From the NCBI RefSeq assembly GCF_020616555.1, contig NZ_CP085173.1:4852001-4916000 (forward strand): a stretch of 64,000 nt of DNA. Direction: 5' to 3'. Below, in pieces: positions 8,442 through 15,532 of the stretch. The stretch comes from Streptomyces longhuiensis. Its GTDB lineage: Bacteria > Actinomycetota > Actinomycetes > Streptomycetales > Streptomycetaceae. Position numbers and translations under genes: made by a program. The notes under the pieces were generated by a model that had not been told where the DNA came from, ran no database searches, and worked only from the letters and a program-made list of their open reading frames with translations. Each line of letters begins with the position of its first letter. Positions within the stretch are counted from its first letter, which is position 1.

Positions 8442-9251
8442 TCATATTTCCGCGGCGTCCCCACCGCCGCTCAGCTCCTGGACCTCGCCGTACGTCGGCG
8501 CCGCGGGGGCTGCGACGTACCGGCCCGCCCGGACGTCGAGCGCCGCCGCGACCGCGGCGCCGAGTGCCACGCGGAACAGGAGCGAACCGAGGCTGACCCG
8601 GCGGACGCCCAGGGCGGCGAGCTCGGGGACGGTGGGGCCTGTGGGGGAGTAGAGGATGTTGAGGGGGATGCCGGACGGGCGCAGGTACGCCACGAGTTCT
8701 CGGATCGCGGCCGGGTCGGTCAGGCCGGGTACGAAGACGCCGTCGGCGCCCGCCTGCCGGTAGGCGTCGAGCCGGTGCCGGGTCTCCGGCTCCGGCGCGA
8801 TCCGCGGGTCCGGGAGCCAGTACGTGTCCGTGCGGGCGTTGACGAACAGGTCCGGTACGGCCGCCTTGACCGCGGCGACCTTCGCCGCGTGGACGGGGGC
8901 CGGGGTGAGGGTGCCGTCGGCCCTGCCGTCCTCCAGGTTGATCCCCACCGCACCCGCCTGCGCCAGCTCACGGGCGAGGCCGGCGACCTCGGCCGGGTCG
9001 TCGCTGAAGCCGCCCTCCGCGTCCACGGACAGCAGGAACGCTCCCCCGCCCAGGCGGCGGGCCAGGCGCAGGGTCTCCTCGCGGGTGGCGGCGTGGCCGT
9101 CGGGGAGCCCGGCCGCGGCGGCCACGCCGAGGCTCGTCGTACCGATCGCGGCGAACCCCTGCCCGGCGAGCGCGGCGGCGGAGGCGTGGTCCCAGGCATT
9201 GGGGAGGAGGAGAGGGCCGTCGGCGTCGTGGTGCAGGGCTTTGAAGTCCAT
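8442..9251 (-). CDS. Isocitrate lyase/PEP-mutase superfamily protein
   Basis: 269-residue TIM-barrel protein. LLLPNAWDHASAAALAGQGF, then IGTTSLGVAAAAGLPDG, LLSVDAEGGFSDDPAEV, GINLEDGRADG and LFVNARTDTYWL follow the phosphonomutase-type (PEPM/ICL) layout with conserved metal-binding Asp residues. Members include 2-methylisocitrate lyase, oxaloacetate decarboxylase and phosphonopyruvate hydrolase. The residues visible do not discriminate, so substrate is not assigned. ATG 9251 begins MDFKALHHDADGPLLL. A perfect 10-bp inverted repeat lies just upstream. Confidence 0.88.
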   Translation of the reverse strand: MDFKALHHDADGPLLLPNAWDHASAAALAGQGFAAIGTTSLGVAAAAGLPDGHAATREETLRLARRLGGGAFLLSVDAEGGFSDDPAEVAGLARELAQAGAVGINLEDGRADGTLTPAPVHAAKVAAVKAAVPDLFVNARTDTYWLPDPRIAPEPETRHRLDAYRQAGADGVFVPGLTDPAAIRELVAYLRPSGIPLNILYSPTGPTVPELAALGVRRVSLGSLLFRVALGAAVAAALDVRAGRYVAAPAAPTYGEVQELSGGGDAAEI

Positions 9252-9272
9252 GCGGCCCACGCTAGGCGTGGA

Positions 9273-9296
9273 ACGGTTCGGCGCCGGCCGAACCGT
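9273..9296 (-). terminator. Inverted repeat between the cupin and ICL/PEPM genes
   Basis: Arms ACGGTTCGGC and GCCGAACCGT pair perfectly over 10 bp around GCCG. It lies 20 nt past the stop of the cupin gene and 22 nt before the start of the next gene. It could be a terminator for the first or an operator for the second; there is no U-tract. Confidence 0.5.
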
Positions 9297-9316
9297 CCGG
9301 GGGCTGCGGGCGCCCC

Positions 9317-9643
9317 TCAGTCGTTGACCGCCGTCAGCAGCACCGCCGCGTCCGTGACCGCGCGCAGGCCGTGCCGTTCCTGCGGCAGTGCGTGGAGCCG
9401 CCCCTCCGTGAGCGTCACATCGCCCGAGTCCGCCGTCAGCACGACCTCGCCCCGCAGGATCTGGAGCGTCGCGGCGGGCGGCGCGTTGTGCTCCTCCAGG
9501 ACCTCGCCCGCCGTCAGGGCGATCACGCTCTGGCGGAGGGTCTCCTCGCGGAGCAGGAGATGCGCGCTGCGGCCGTGGGGGGAGGTCCGGGCTGCGGCGA
9601 CGTGCTTGTCGGCGAGAGCGTTCAGGTCGTACGTCGTGGTCAT
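9317..9643 (-). CDS. Small cupin-fold protein
   Basis: 108 residues. The sequence LRQSVIALTAGEVLEEHNAP, then LQILRGEVVLTADSGDVTL and LHALPQERHGLRAVTDAAVL, is the double-stranded beta-helix pattern of small cupins. The canonical first metal motif is mostly reduced to EEHNAP, with a single His, and the second motif keeps P-x4-H. Metal binding is therefore uncertain. Function is unknown. It lies 53 bp downstream of the LysR gene on the same strand, so the two may be co-transcribed. Confidence 0.8.
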   Translation of the reverse strand: MTTTYDLNALADKHVAAARTSPHGRSAHLLLREETLRQSVIALTAGEVLEEHNAPPAATLQILRGEVVLTADSGDVTLTEGRLHALPQERHGLRAVTDAAVLLTAVND

Positions 9644-9696
9644 GCTTCCAGCGTCTCCCGGGGACCGGCCCCTCGCCACAGGCGCGCGGAGCCCCC

Positions 9697-10593
9697 CTAC
9701 CTCCCGCAGTGCTCCGCGACCAGGTCGGCGAAGGCCCTCGCCAGCGGGGTGAGCGTGGCCCAGCGCCGGACCGCCCAGCCGACGGCGAGGGGCGGCAGGT
9801 CCGGTACGGGGACGAGGACCGGGCCGCCGGCGCGGTCCGGGTCGCGCCAGCCGGGCAGTTCGGGGACGAGGGCGTGGCCGAGGCCCAGTTCGGCGAGGTG
9901 CACGGCGGTGGCCCAGTCGGCGACGCCCGCGTCGGACCCGGCCGACCCGGTGATCCCGAGCCCGCTGAGGTGCCGGTCGAGATGGGAGCGCGACGTGGAC
10001 TGTTCGGGCGGCCTGATGAGGTGGGCGGCGGCCAGGTCGTCGGGGCCGATCCGGGTCCGGCCGGCCAGCGGATCGTCGGGGCGCACCGCGAGGACCCAGG
10101 GGAGTTCGACGACGGGGCGCTGCTCGACGCCGCGTTCCGGCGCTCCGATGGTGACCCACGCGAGGTCGAGGTCGTGCGCGGCGAGCGCCTCGTAGGCGCT
10201 GTGGCTGGAGCTGACCGTCTGGAACTCCAGGCTCGCCTGGGGGTGGCGGCGCCGGAAGCCGACGATGGCCTCGGACATGAAGTGGCGCACGGTCGTCGCG
10301 CCCGTGGTGACGCGCACCGCGCCGCTCTCGCCGCGGGCCAGGTCGCGCAGGCGGCGCAGCGCGACGTCGATGCCGCCGATGCCCTCGGCGGCCGCGGTCT
10401 GCAGGATGCGCCCCGCCGGGGTCGGCAGGACACCGCGCGCGTGCCGTTCGAGGAGGCTGACGCCCACCTCCCGTTCGAGGCGGCGGATGTGCTGACTCAC
10501 CGCCGACTGTGTGCAGGAGAGGTCGCGGGCGACGGCGCTGAGGCTGCCCGCCGCGCACACGGCGACGTAGACACGGAGATCGTCGAGGGTCAC
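9697..10593 (-). CDS. LysR-family transcriptional regulator
   Basis: 298 residues. The N-terminal winged helix-turn-helix is VTLDDLRVYVAVCAAGSLSA, then VARDLSCTQSAVSQHIRRLE and REVGVSLLERHARGVLPTPAG, a canonical LTTR domain. The C-terminal periplasmic-binding-fold effector domain begins near VRVTTGATTVRHFMSEAIVG. GTG 10593 starts the family-typical N-terminus. It is divergent from the TSUP transporter gene, and phased CCAAG/CTTGG repeats lie in the shared intergenic region. It therefore probably autoregulates and controls the exporter. Confidence 0.95.
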   Translation of the reverse strand: MTLDDLRVYVAVCAAGSLSAVARDLSCTQSAVSQHIRRLEREVGVSLLERHARGVLPTPAGRILQTAAAEGIGGIDVALRRLRDLARGESGAVRVTTGATTVRHFMSEAIVGFRRRHPQASLEFQTVSSSHSAYEALAAHDLDLAWVTIGAPERGVEQRPVVELPWVLAVRPDDPLAGRTRIGPDDLAAAHLIRPPEQSTSRSHLDRHLSGLGITGSAGSDAGVADWATAVHLAELGLGHALVPELPGWRDPDRAGGPVLVPVPDLPPLAVGWAVRRWATLTPLARAFADLVAEHCGR

Positions 10594-10620
10594 GGCGCCA
10601 ACGTAGCCATGCGGGCCCTT

Positions 10621-10668
10621 CCAAGCCAGAGCTTGGGTCTTGCCAAGTAATGGCGAGGATTGACTTGG
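10621..10668. promoter_or_regulatory. Phased CCAAG/CTTGG repeats, candidate LysR operator
   Basis: CCAAG at 10621, CTTGG at 10632, CCAAG at 10643 and CTTGG at 10664 form alternating inverted half-sites spaced 11, 11 and 21 bp, close to whole helical turns. They lie between the divergent LysR and TSUP starts, where an LTTR binds multiple sites on one helix face. Confidence 0.6.
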
Positions 10669-10695
10669 GTCTTGGGCTCCGAAACGATCTCGGAC

Positions 10696-11457
10696 GTGGA
10701 TGCACTTGAAGCAGTGGCCGTCGGAGCGGCCGGTGTCGCCGCCGGCGCGATCAACGCGGTGGTCGGCTCCGGAACGCTCATCACCTTCCCTACGCTCCTC
10801 GCGTTCGGCTATCCGCCGGTGCTCGCCAACGTGTCGAACAACATCGGCCTCGTACCGGGCGTGCTCAGCGCCGCGTACGGCTATCGGCGCGAGCTGAAGG
10901 GGCAGCGGAAGCGGCTGATCCGCTTCGGTGCGGCCTCGCTGATCGGCGGGCTCACGGGCGCGCTCCTGCTGCTGAAGCTGCCCGCCGACGCGTTCACCTC
11001 GGTGGTGCCCGTCCTCATCCTGGCCGCCTGTGTCCTCGTCGTGCTCCAGCCCCGGCTCAGCCGCTGGTCGAAGGAGCGCCAGGCCACGGCGACGCGCACC
11101 GACGGCGGCGTGCCCATGTGGCTGGGGGTGCTGGGGACGGGCGTCTACGGCGGCTACTTCGGCGCCGCGCAGGGCGTGCTGCTCATGGGCATGTTCGGCA
11201 GCTTCCTCCAGGACGACCTCCAGCGCCTCAACGCGGCGAAGAACGTCCTGGCCTCGATCGTGAACGGGGTCGCGGCGGTCATCTTCATCGCCGTCGCCGA
11301 CGTCGACTGGGTGGCGGCCGCGGTGATCGCCGTCGGCTCCACGCTGGGCGGCCTGACCGGCGCGAAGTTCGGCCGCAGGCTGCCCCCGGCGGTCCTTCGC
11401 GCGGTGATCGTCGTGGTCGGCGTCACCGCCTCGGTGATCCTGCTCGTACGGGGCTGA
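10696..11457 (+). CDS. TSUP-family (TauE/SafE) membrane transporter
   Basis: About 253 residues with eight hydrophobic segments. GAAGVAAGAINAVVGSGTLI, then TFPTLLAFGYPPVLANVSNN, and the internal repeat VYGGYFGAAQGVLLMGMFGS with LQRLNAAKNVLASIVNGVAA are the duplicated TSUP signature. The family exports sulfite, sulfoacetate or related organic anions across the cytoplasmic membrane. The substrate here is unknown. I prefer GTG 10696 over TTG 10660, because the latter would overlap the operator repeats. Divergent LysR regulator suggests inducer-controlled export. Confidence 0.9.
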   Translation: MDALEAVAVGAAGVAAGAINAVVGSGTLITFPTLLAFGYPPVLANVSNNIGLVPGVLSAAYGYRRELKGQRKRLIRFGAASLIGGLTGALLLLKLPADAFTSVVPVLILAACVLVVLQPRLSRWSKERQATATRTDGGVPMWLGVLGTGVYGGYFGAAQGVLLMGMFGSFLQDDLQRLNAAKNVLASIVNGVAAVIFIAVADVDWVAAAVIAVGSTLGGLTGAKFGRRLPPAVLRAVIVVVGVTASVILLVRG

Positions 11458-11474
11458 GCCTGCGGACCGGACCG

Positions 11475-14093
11475 TCAGCGCTCGAGGAACGCGATCCGGG
11501 CCCGCTTCTCCGGGAGGAACACCTCCGGCAGGTCGATCTCCGGGAGCACGATCTCGGGGCCGAGTTCGAAGCCCGCGCGCTCCAGGAGCGCGACCGCCTT
11601 CGTGTTGCGCGCGTCGGGCTCGACCACGATCCGCCGCTTGCCGTGCCCTTCGAGCGCGTACGCGACGAGGACGGTCATGAGCGCTCCGGTGAAGCCGCGG
11701 ACGGCTCCGCCGGCGGCCGGGGCGATCAGGAAGTGCACGCCGATGTCGCCGTCCTCGACCTCGTAGCACTCGCTGACCCGGTCGGCCTCGGGCTCGTACG
11801 TCTGGAAGAGCGCGACGGGTTCGCCGTCGAGGCGGACGAGGTGGGCGTGGTGTGTGGTGAGCGAGTCGAGGTGCTCGTACGTCTCGCGCACCTGCTCGCG
11901 GCTCGCGCCCTCCATGCCCCAGAACCGGGCGCGTTCCTCGCGCACCCAGCCATGGATCACGTCGAGGTCGGCGGCGGGGTCGACCGGGCCGACGCGGACG
12001 GTGCCGAACCCTTCGACGGTCTGCTCGTACACGGCGCTCTCGCGCATCGGGGTCTCCTTGGTGAGGCGGTTCCAGTCGGTGATCACGGGGGCCAGGCCGC
12101 CCCGCAGCCACAGGGGGAGCTGGTCGCGGCGGTGCGGGGAGCCGGGGATTCCGGAGGCGCCGAGCGGAACGACCCACCGGCTGTTCGCACGGTCGGCGAC
12201 GTCCCACACGTAGCGGGCGGCCGGGCCGCGGGCGCTGAGGTCGGTGACGCCGGGGACGCTCGACGTGGACAGGACGCAGTCGTGGTCGCCGGGCAGGCCC
12301 GGAGAGACCTCGTCGCCGTCGGGCAGCGCCCGCCAGGCGGCGAGCCGGTGCCGGTCGCCCCAGGTCTCCCCGGTCGCCGCGGCACCGGCGACTTCCTCGA
12401 CCGCCTCGCGGACGACCGTCTCCCGGTCGACATCCGGGAATTGATCGGTCGTCAGCAAGGTCTCCAGCGCGTACGCGATGCGCGGCGCGAGGGCCAGCCA
12501 CGGCCGGAAGACCTCCGGGTACGCCTCCCCCATCCCCGTGAGCGGCGCGAACGCCGGGTGCGCGGCCAGCTTGCGTACGACCGCCGACCGCACTCGCGCG
12601 TACGCGGCGGCGTCCACGCTGCCCGCGTCCATGTGCCGGTCCCAGGCGAGCAGTCTCTTCCTCAGCGCCCCGGCATCGGGGCCGAGGCCGTCGAGGCGGG
12701 CCACGAGGTCGAGCAGCGGACGGGCGGAGGCGAGGCGGGTGTCGGTGTGGACGGCGGCCATGCCGGGCGCCGTCCACACGTCCCGCGCGTCGAGCAGCTC
12801 CCGTATGCGGTCCGCCCGGTGCGGCGGCGCGAACTCGATGCCGAGGGGCGCGGCCAGGCCCCGCTGGTTCGCCATGACCGCGACGGTGCCGACCGGCTCG
12901 CGGGGCAGCTCGCGCAGGCCGCGCCAGGCGTGCCGGGGCTCGTGGGCGGGGACGACGCGCAGCAGGTTCTCGGGGTCGCGCTCGGGCACGGCGCCCGCGA
13001 CCCGGTGCAGGAGACCGCCCTCGGTGTCGGCGGCCTGGACGACGTTGACGGGCTCGGCCCAGCGGTCGAAGGCCCGGTCCACGTCGGCGACGGTGCGCGC
13101 GCGGAGCAGGGCGGGCAGCGCGGCGAACCCCAAGTCCTCGCGTACGCGCGGCGGCTGGCGCAGCGCGATGCCCTCGCCCTCGTCGGGACCGCCGATGACG
13201 ACCGTCCCGCGCTCGGTCTCGACGACCTCGACCTCCTGCGGCCGCGCGCCCGCCACCTCGAAGGTCTCCACGCTGCGGAACGCGGGCCGCCACCCGTCGG
13301 GCCCGAGCGCCTCCACGCCGCCGTCCGGGAGCCGCCGCAGCCGCTCCCGGTACAGGTCCTGGTAGTCCGCCATCGCGTTGGTGATCGCCCAGGCCACGGT
13401 GCCGGTGTGGCCGAAGTGGCCGATGCCGGGCACGCCGGGGACGGCGAGGCCCACGACGTCGTACTCCGGGCAGGCGAGCCGTATCTGCTGGTAGACGCCC
13501 GGGTCCTCGATGTAGCGGTGCGGGTCGCCCGCGATCAGGGGGCCGCCGGTGGCGGTGCGGTCGCCGGTGACGAGCCAGCCGTTGCTGCCGGAGGTGCCGG
13601 GGCCGTCCGTGGCGAAGAGGCCGACGGCTCCGGGACCGATGCGGCGTACGACCTCGTCGCGCCACAGCTTGCCGGGGAAACCGGCGAAGAGGATGTGCGT
13701 GGAGAGCCAGACACCGAGGGGCGTCCAGGGCTGCCAGCGGCCCGGTTCGAGGCCGGCGCGGACGAACTCCGGCGCGGCGCCGCCGACTTCCCGCAGTCCG
13801 GCGTCGACCCCGGCCACGTACGCGTCGAGCCAGCCGCGCGTCTCCTCGTCGAGCGCGTGGTAGCAGCGCCGGGCCGTGTCGTCGATACGGGCCTGCCGGG
13901 CGAACCGGTCCCAGCCGGCGGCCTCCTGGCCGAGGAAGGCGGCGGACGTGCCCTGTGAGCGGTGCCGCTCGACCTCGATCTGCCAGGCCCGGTCGGCGGC
14001 GGCGTTGCGCCCCTGGGCGTGGGCCAGCTCCCGCACGCTGTCGGCACGGAGGTGGGGTATGCCCCACTCGTCCCGGTAGACCTCGACGCTCAC
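11475..14093 (-). CDS. Penicillin acylase fused to siderophore-type GNAT acetyltransferase (DesG-DesH-like)
   Basis: 872 residues. Residues 1 to about 670 are a penicillin-amidase Ntn hydrolase: MSVEVYRDEWGIPHLRADS at the start, candidate autocatalytic nucleophile Ser170 in TSGSNGWLVTGD, and VPGVPGIGHFGHTGTVAW. No signal peptide is visible, unlike secreted acylases. Residues about 698-872 are an IucB/AlcB-type N-acyltransferase (IHGWVREERARFWGMEGAS, DIGVHFLIAP, RIVVEPDARNTKAVALLERA). An iron box lies 35 bp upstream. I recall desG (penicillin amidase) and desH (acetyltransferase) being linked to desferrioxamine acylation in Streptomyces; here both are one polypeptide. A role in hydroxamate siderophore acyl tailoring is inference. 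Confidence 0.88.
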   Translation of the reverse strand: MSVEVYRDEWGIPHLRADSVRELAHAQGRNAAADRAWQIEVERHRSQGTSAAFLGQEAAGWDRFARQARIDDTARRCYHALDEETRGWLDAYVAGVDAGLREVGGAAPEFVRAGLEPGRWQPWTPLGVWLSTHILFAGFPGKLWRDEVVRRIGPGAVGLFATDGPGTSGSNGWLVTGDRTATGGPLIAGDPHRYIEDPGVYQQIRLACPEYDVVGLAVPGVPGIGHFGHTGTVAWAITNAMADYQDLYRERLRRLPDGGVEALGPDGWRPAFRSVETFEVAGARPQEVEVVETERGTVVIGGPDEGEGIALRQPPRVREDLGFAALPALLRARTVADVDRAFDRWAEPVNVVQAADTEGGLLHRVAGAVPERDPENLLRVVPAHEPRHAWRGLRELPREPVGTVAVMANQRGLAAPLGIEFAPPHRADRIRELLDARDVWTAPGMAAVHTDTRLASARPLLDLVARLDGLGPDAGALRKRLLAWDRHMDAGSVDAAAYARVRSAVVRKLAAHPAFAPLTGMGEAYPEVFRPWLALAPRIAYALETLLTTDQFPDVDRETVVREAVEEVAGAAATGETWGDRHRLAAWRALPDGDEVSPGLPGDHDCVLSTSSVPGVTDLSARGPAARYVWDVADRANSRWVVPLGASGIPGSPHRRDQLPLWLRGGLAPVITDWNRLTKETPMRESAVYEQTVEGFGTVRVGPVDPAADLDVIHGWVREERARFWGMEGASREQVRETYEHLDSLTTHHAHLVRLDGEPVALFQTYEPEADRVSECYEVEDGDIGVHFLIAPAAGGAVRGFTGALMTVLVAYALEGHGKRRIVVEPDARNTKAVALLERAGFELGPEIVLPEIDLPEVFLPEKRARIAFLER

Positions 14094-14127
14094 GCTCTCC
14101 CCGCCCCACCTTCACGTACCTTCCAGA

Positions 14128-14146
14128 TTAGGGCAGCCTAACCTAA
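14128..14146. promoter_or_regulatory. DmdR/IdeR-type iron box
   Basis: TTAGGGCAGCCTAACCTAA; its complement TTAGGTTAGGCTGCCCTAA differs at two positions from the consensus TTAGGTTAGGCTCACCTAA. It lies 35 bp upstream of the acylase-acetyltransferase fusion and 47 bp upstream of the divergent HhH-GPD gene. Iron-loaded DmdR is expected to repress from here. Confidence 0.88.
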
Positions 14147-14192
14147 GTCGGAAAGGGGTGCGCCGGGGCCCACGCCGCGCGATCATCGACAC

Positions 14193-14786
14193 ATGGACGT
14201 CACTCTTCACCTCGCCCAGGAGCCGGACGCCGACGCACTCCTCGGCCGGAGCCCGCTGGCCGCGCTCGTCGGCATGCTGCTCGACCAGCAGGTCCCCATG
14301 GAGTGGGCGTTCGCGGGCCCGCACACGATCGCCCAGCGCCTCGGCGCCGACGATCTCGACGCGCACGAGATCGCCTCGTACGACCCCGAGGCCTTCGCCG
14401 AGCTGCTGTCCACGAAGCCGGCCGTGCACCGCTACCCCGGCTCCATGGCCAAGCGGATCCAGCAGCTGTGCCAGTACCTCGTCGAGCACTACGACGGGGA
14501 CGCGAGCGCCGTCTGGGAAGGCGTCAAGGACGGCAGGGAACTGCTCAAGCGCCTCAACGACCTGCCCGGGTTCGGCACGCAGAAGGCCCAGATCTTCCTG
14601 GCCCTGCTCGGCAAGCAGCTCGGGGTGCGCCCCAAGGGCTGGCGCGAGGCCGCGGGCGCGTACGGCGAGGCGAAGTCCTTCCGGTCGGTCGCGGACATCA
14701 CGGGACCCGACTCGCTCACGAAGGTGCGGGCGCACAAGCAGGAGATGAAGGCGGCGGCGAAGGCGGCCAAGGCCGCAGGGAAGTAG
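14193..14786 (+). CDS. HhH-GPD-type base excision DNA repair protein
   Basis: 197 residues. ALLGRSPLAALVGMLLDQQV resembles the conserved start of HhH-GPD glycosylases, and LLKRLNDLPGFGTQKAQIFL is the helix-hairpin-helix (LPGFG). The catalytic Lys/Asp pattern of EndoIII is not obvious, and the protein lacks a 4Fe-4S cluster motif. It belongs to the short actinobacterial 'HhH-GPD-type repair protein' group whose lesion is unknown. The C-terminus is Lys/Ala-rich. ATG 14193 follows a GGAAAGGGG stretch about 37 nt away, without a close ribosome binding site. Confidence 0.85.
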   Translation: MDVTLHLAQEPDADALLGRSPLAALVGMLLDQQVPMEWAFAGPHTIAQRLGADDLDAHEIASYDPEAFAELLSTKPAVHRYPGSMAKRIQQLCQYLVEHYDGDASAVWEGVKDGRELLKRLNDLPGFGTQKAQIFLALLGKQLGVRPKGWREAAGAYGEAKSFRSVADITGPDSLTKVRAHKQEMKAAAKAAKAAGK

Positions 14787-14887
14787 GACCCGCGACGCGT
14801 CAGCACACGCCGCGTCCCGTAGCCCATGAGGGCGGATCTCGTCTGCATTGATCGTTTCCGGGGCGCCGCCGGGGGACATTGACGTCG

Positions 14888-15244
14888 ATGAGCACGCACG
14901 CCTCCCCCACGGGCGCGGGCCGCCGCACCGCGCGCCGGCCCGCGTGGGCCCGGGCGCTGCTCGTCCTCGTCGCGCTCCTCGGCATGGCGTCCGCGTCCGC
15001 CGTCCCGTGCGCCGCGGCCGCGCCCGCGCACGCCGCGTCCACCCCCACCGAACCCGGCGAGCTCCACCAGGACGCCCCCGACACCGCGCTGCGCCTGCCG
15101 ACGGCGCACGCGACGCGACTCCCCGCCGAACGCGCCACCCCCGTGCCCCGCGCGCGCCCTTCCGCGCCACCCGCGCGCCCCCGCGCGCCCCGCGCCACCC
15201 TCAACTCCCTGAACGTCCTGCGCTGCGTCGTCCTGCGCTGCTGA
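14888..15244 (+). CDS. Small secreted protein with C-terminal Cys pair
   Basis: 118 residues. A basic N-terminus (RRTARRPAWAR) and a hydrophobic segment (ALLVLVALLGMASASAV) followed by AAPAHA form a likely signal peptide. The mature part is Pro/Ala/Arg-rich and ends SLNVLRCVVLRC. No domain recognised. ATG 14888 is preferred over TTG 14879 to give a conventional signal peptide. The GC-rich composition could favour a spurious frame, but the signal peptide and the downstream small gene on the same strand support it. Confidence 0.6.
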   Translation: MSTHASPTGAGRRTARRPAWARALLVLVALLGMASASAVPCAAAAPAHAASTPTEPGELHQDAPDTALRLPTAHATRLPAERATPVPRARPSAPPARPRAPRATLNSLNVLRCVVLRC

Positions 15245-15313
15245 CAGCACGGCTCCGCCCTCCCGGCGGACCGAGCCTGCTCACCCCCCACGCACGACAA
15301 GGACGACATCTTC

Positions 15314-15466
15314 ATGCCCATCGACCCTTACGCGGTCCTGCGCGCCCTCCTGCGCGCCGAAGCGGTACGCGACGGACACGCCGTGCATCCCCCGCACGAG
15401 ACCCCGAACCCCGAGCAACCGACCGACGACAAGGCCCAGGACACGGACCCCCAGGACCGCGCCTGA
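15314..15466 (+). CDS. Small acidic/hydrophilic protein, 50 aa
   Basis: Short frame MPIDPYAVLRALLRAEAVRD, continuing with a Pro/Asp/Gln-rich tail ending DPQDRA. ATG 15314 has an AAGGA ribosome binding site 11 nt upstream. It follows the secreted protein by 69 bp on the same strand and ends just before a terminator hairpin. No family assigned. Confidence 0.55.
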   Translation: MPIDPYAVLRALLRAEAVRDGHAVHPPHETPNPEQPTDDKAQDTDPQDRA

Positions 15467-15477
15467 CCTCTCACGGC

Positions 15478-15515
15478 GATGGTCCCGGCCCCGCACCCGC
15501 GGGTCCGGGACCATC
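15478..15515. terminator. Bidirectional terminator between convergent genes
   Basis: Stem GATGGTCCCGG / CCGGGACCATC (11 bp) with a GC-rich inner loop, located between the 50-aa gene and the convergent HerA-like gene. Confidence 0.75.
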
Positions 15516-15532
15516 CGTGAGGCGTGAGGCCC

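Noticed and set aside
9697..14115. A 1472-codon frame joining LysR to the acylase region
   Set aside because: Only its last 298 codons are the LysR protein. The rest is a different frame of the acylase fusion and antisense of TSUP, with Arg/Pro-rich nonsense.
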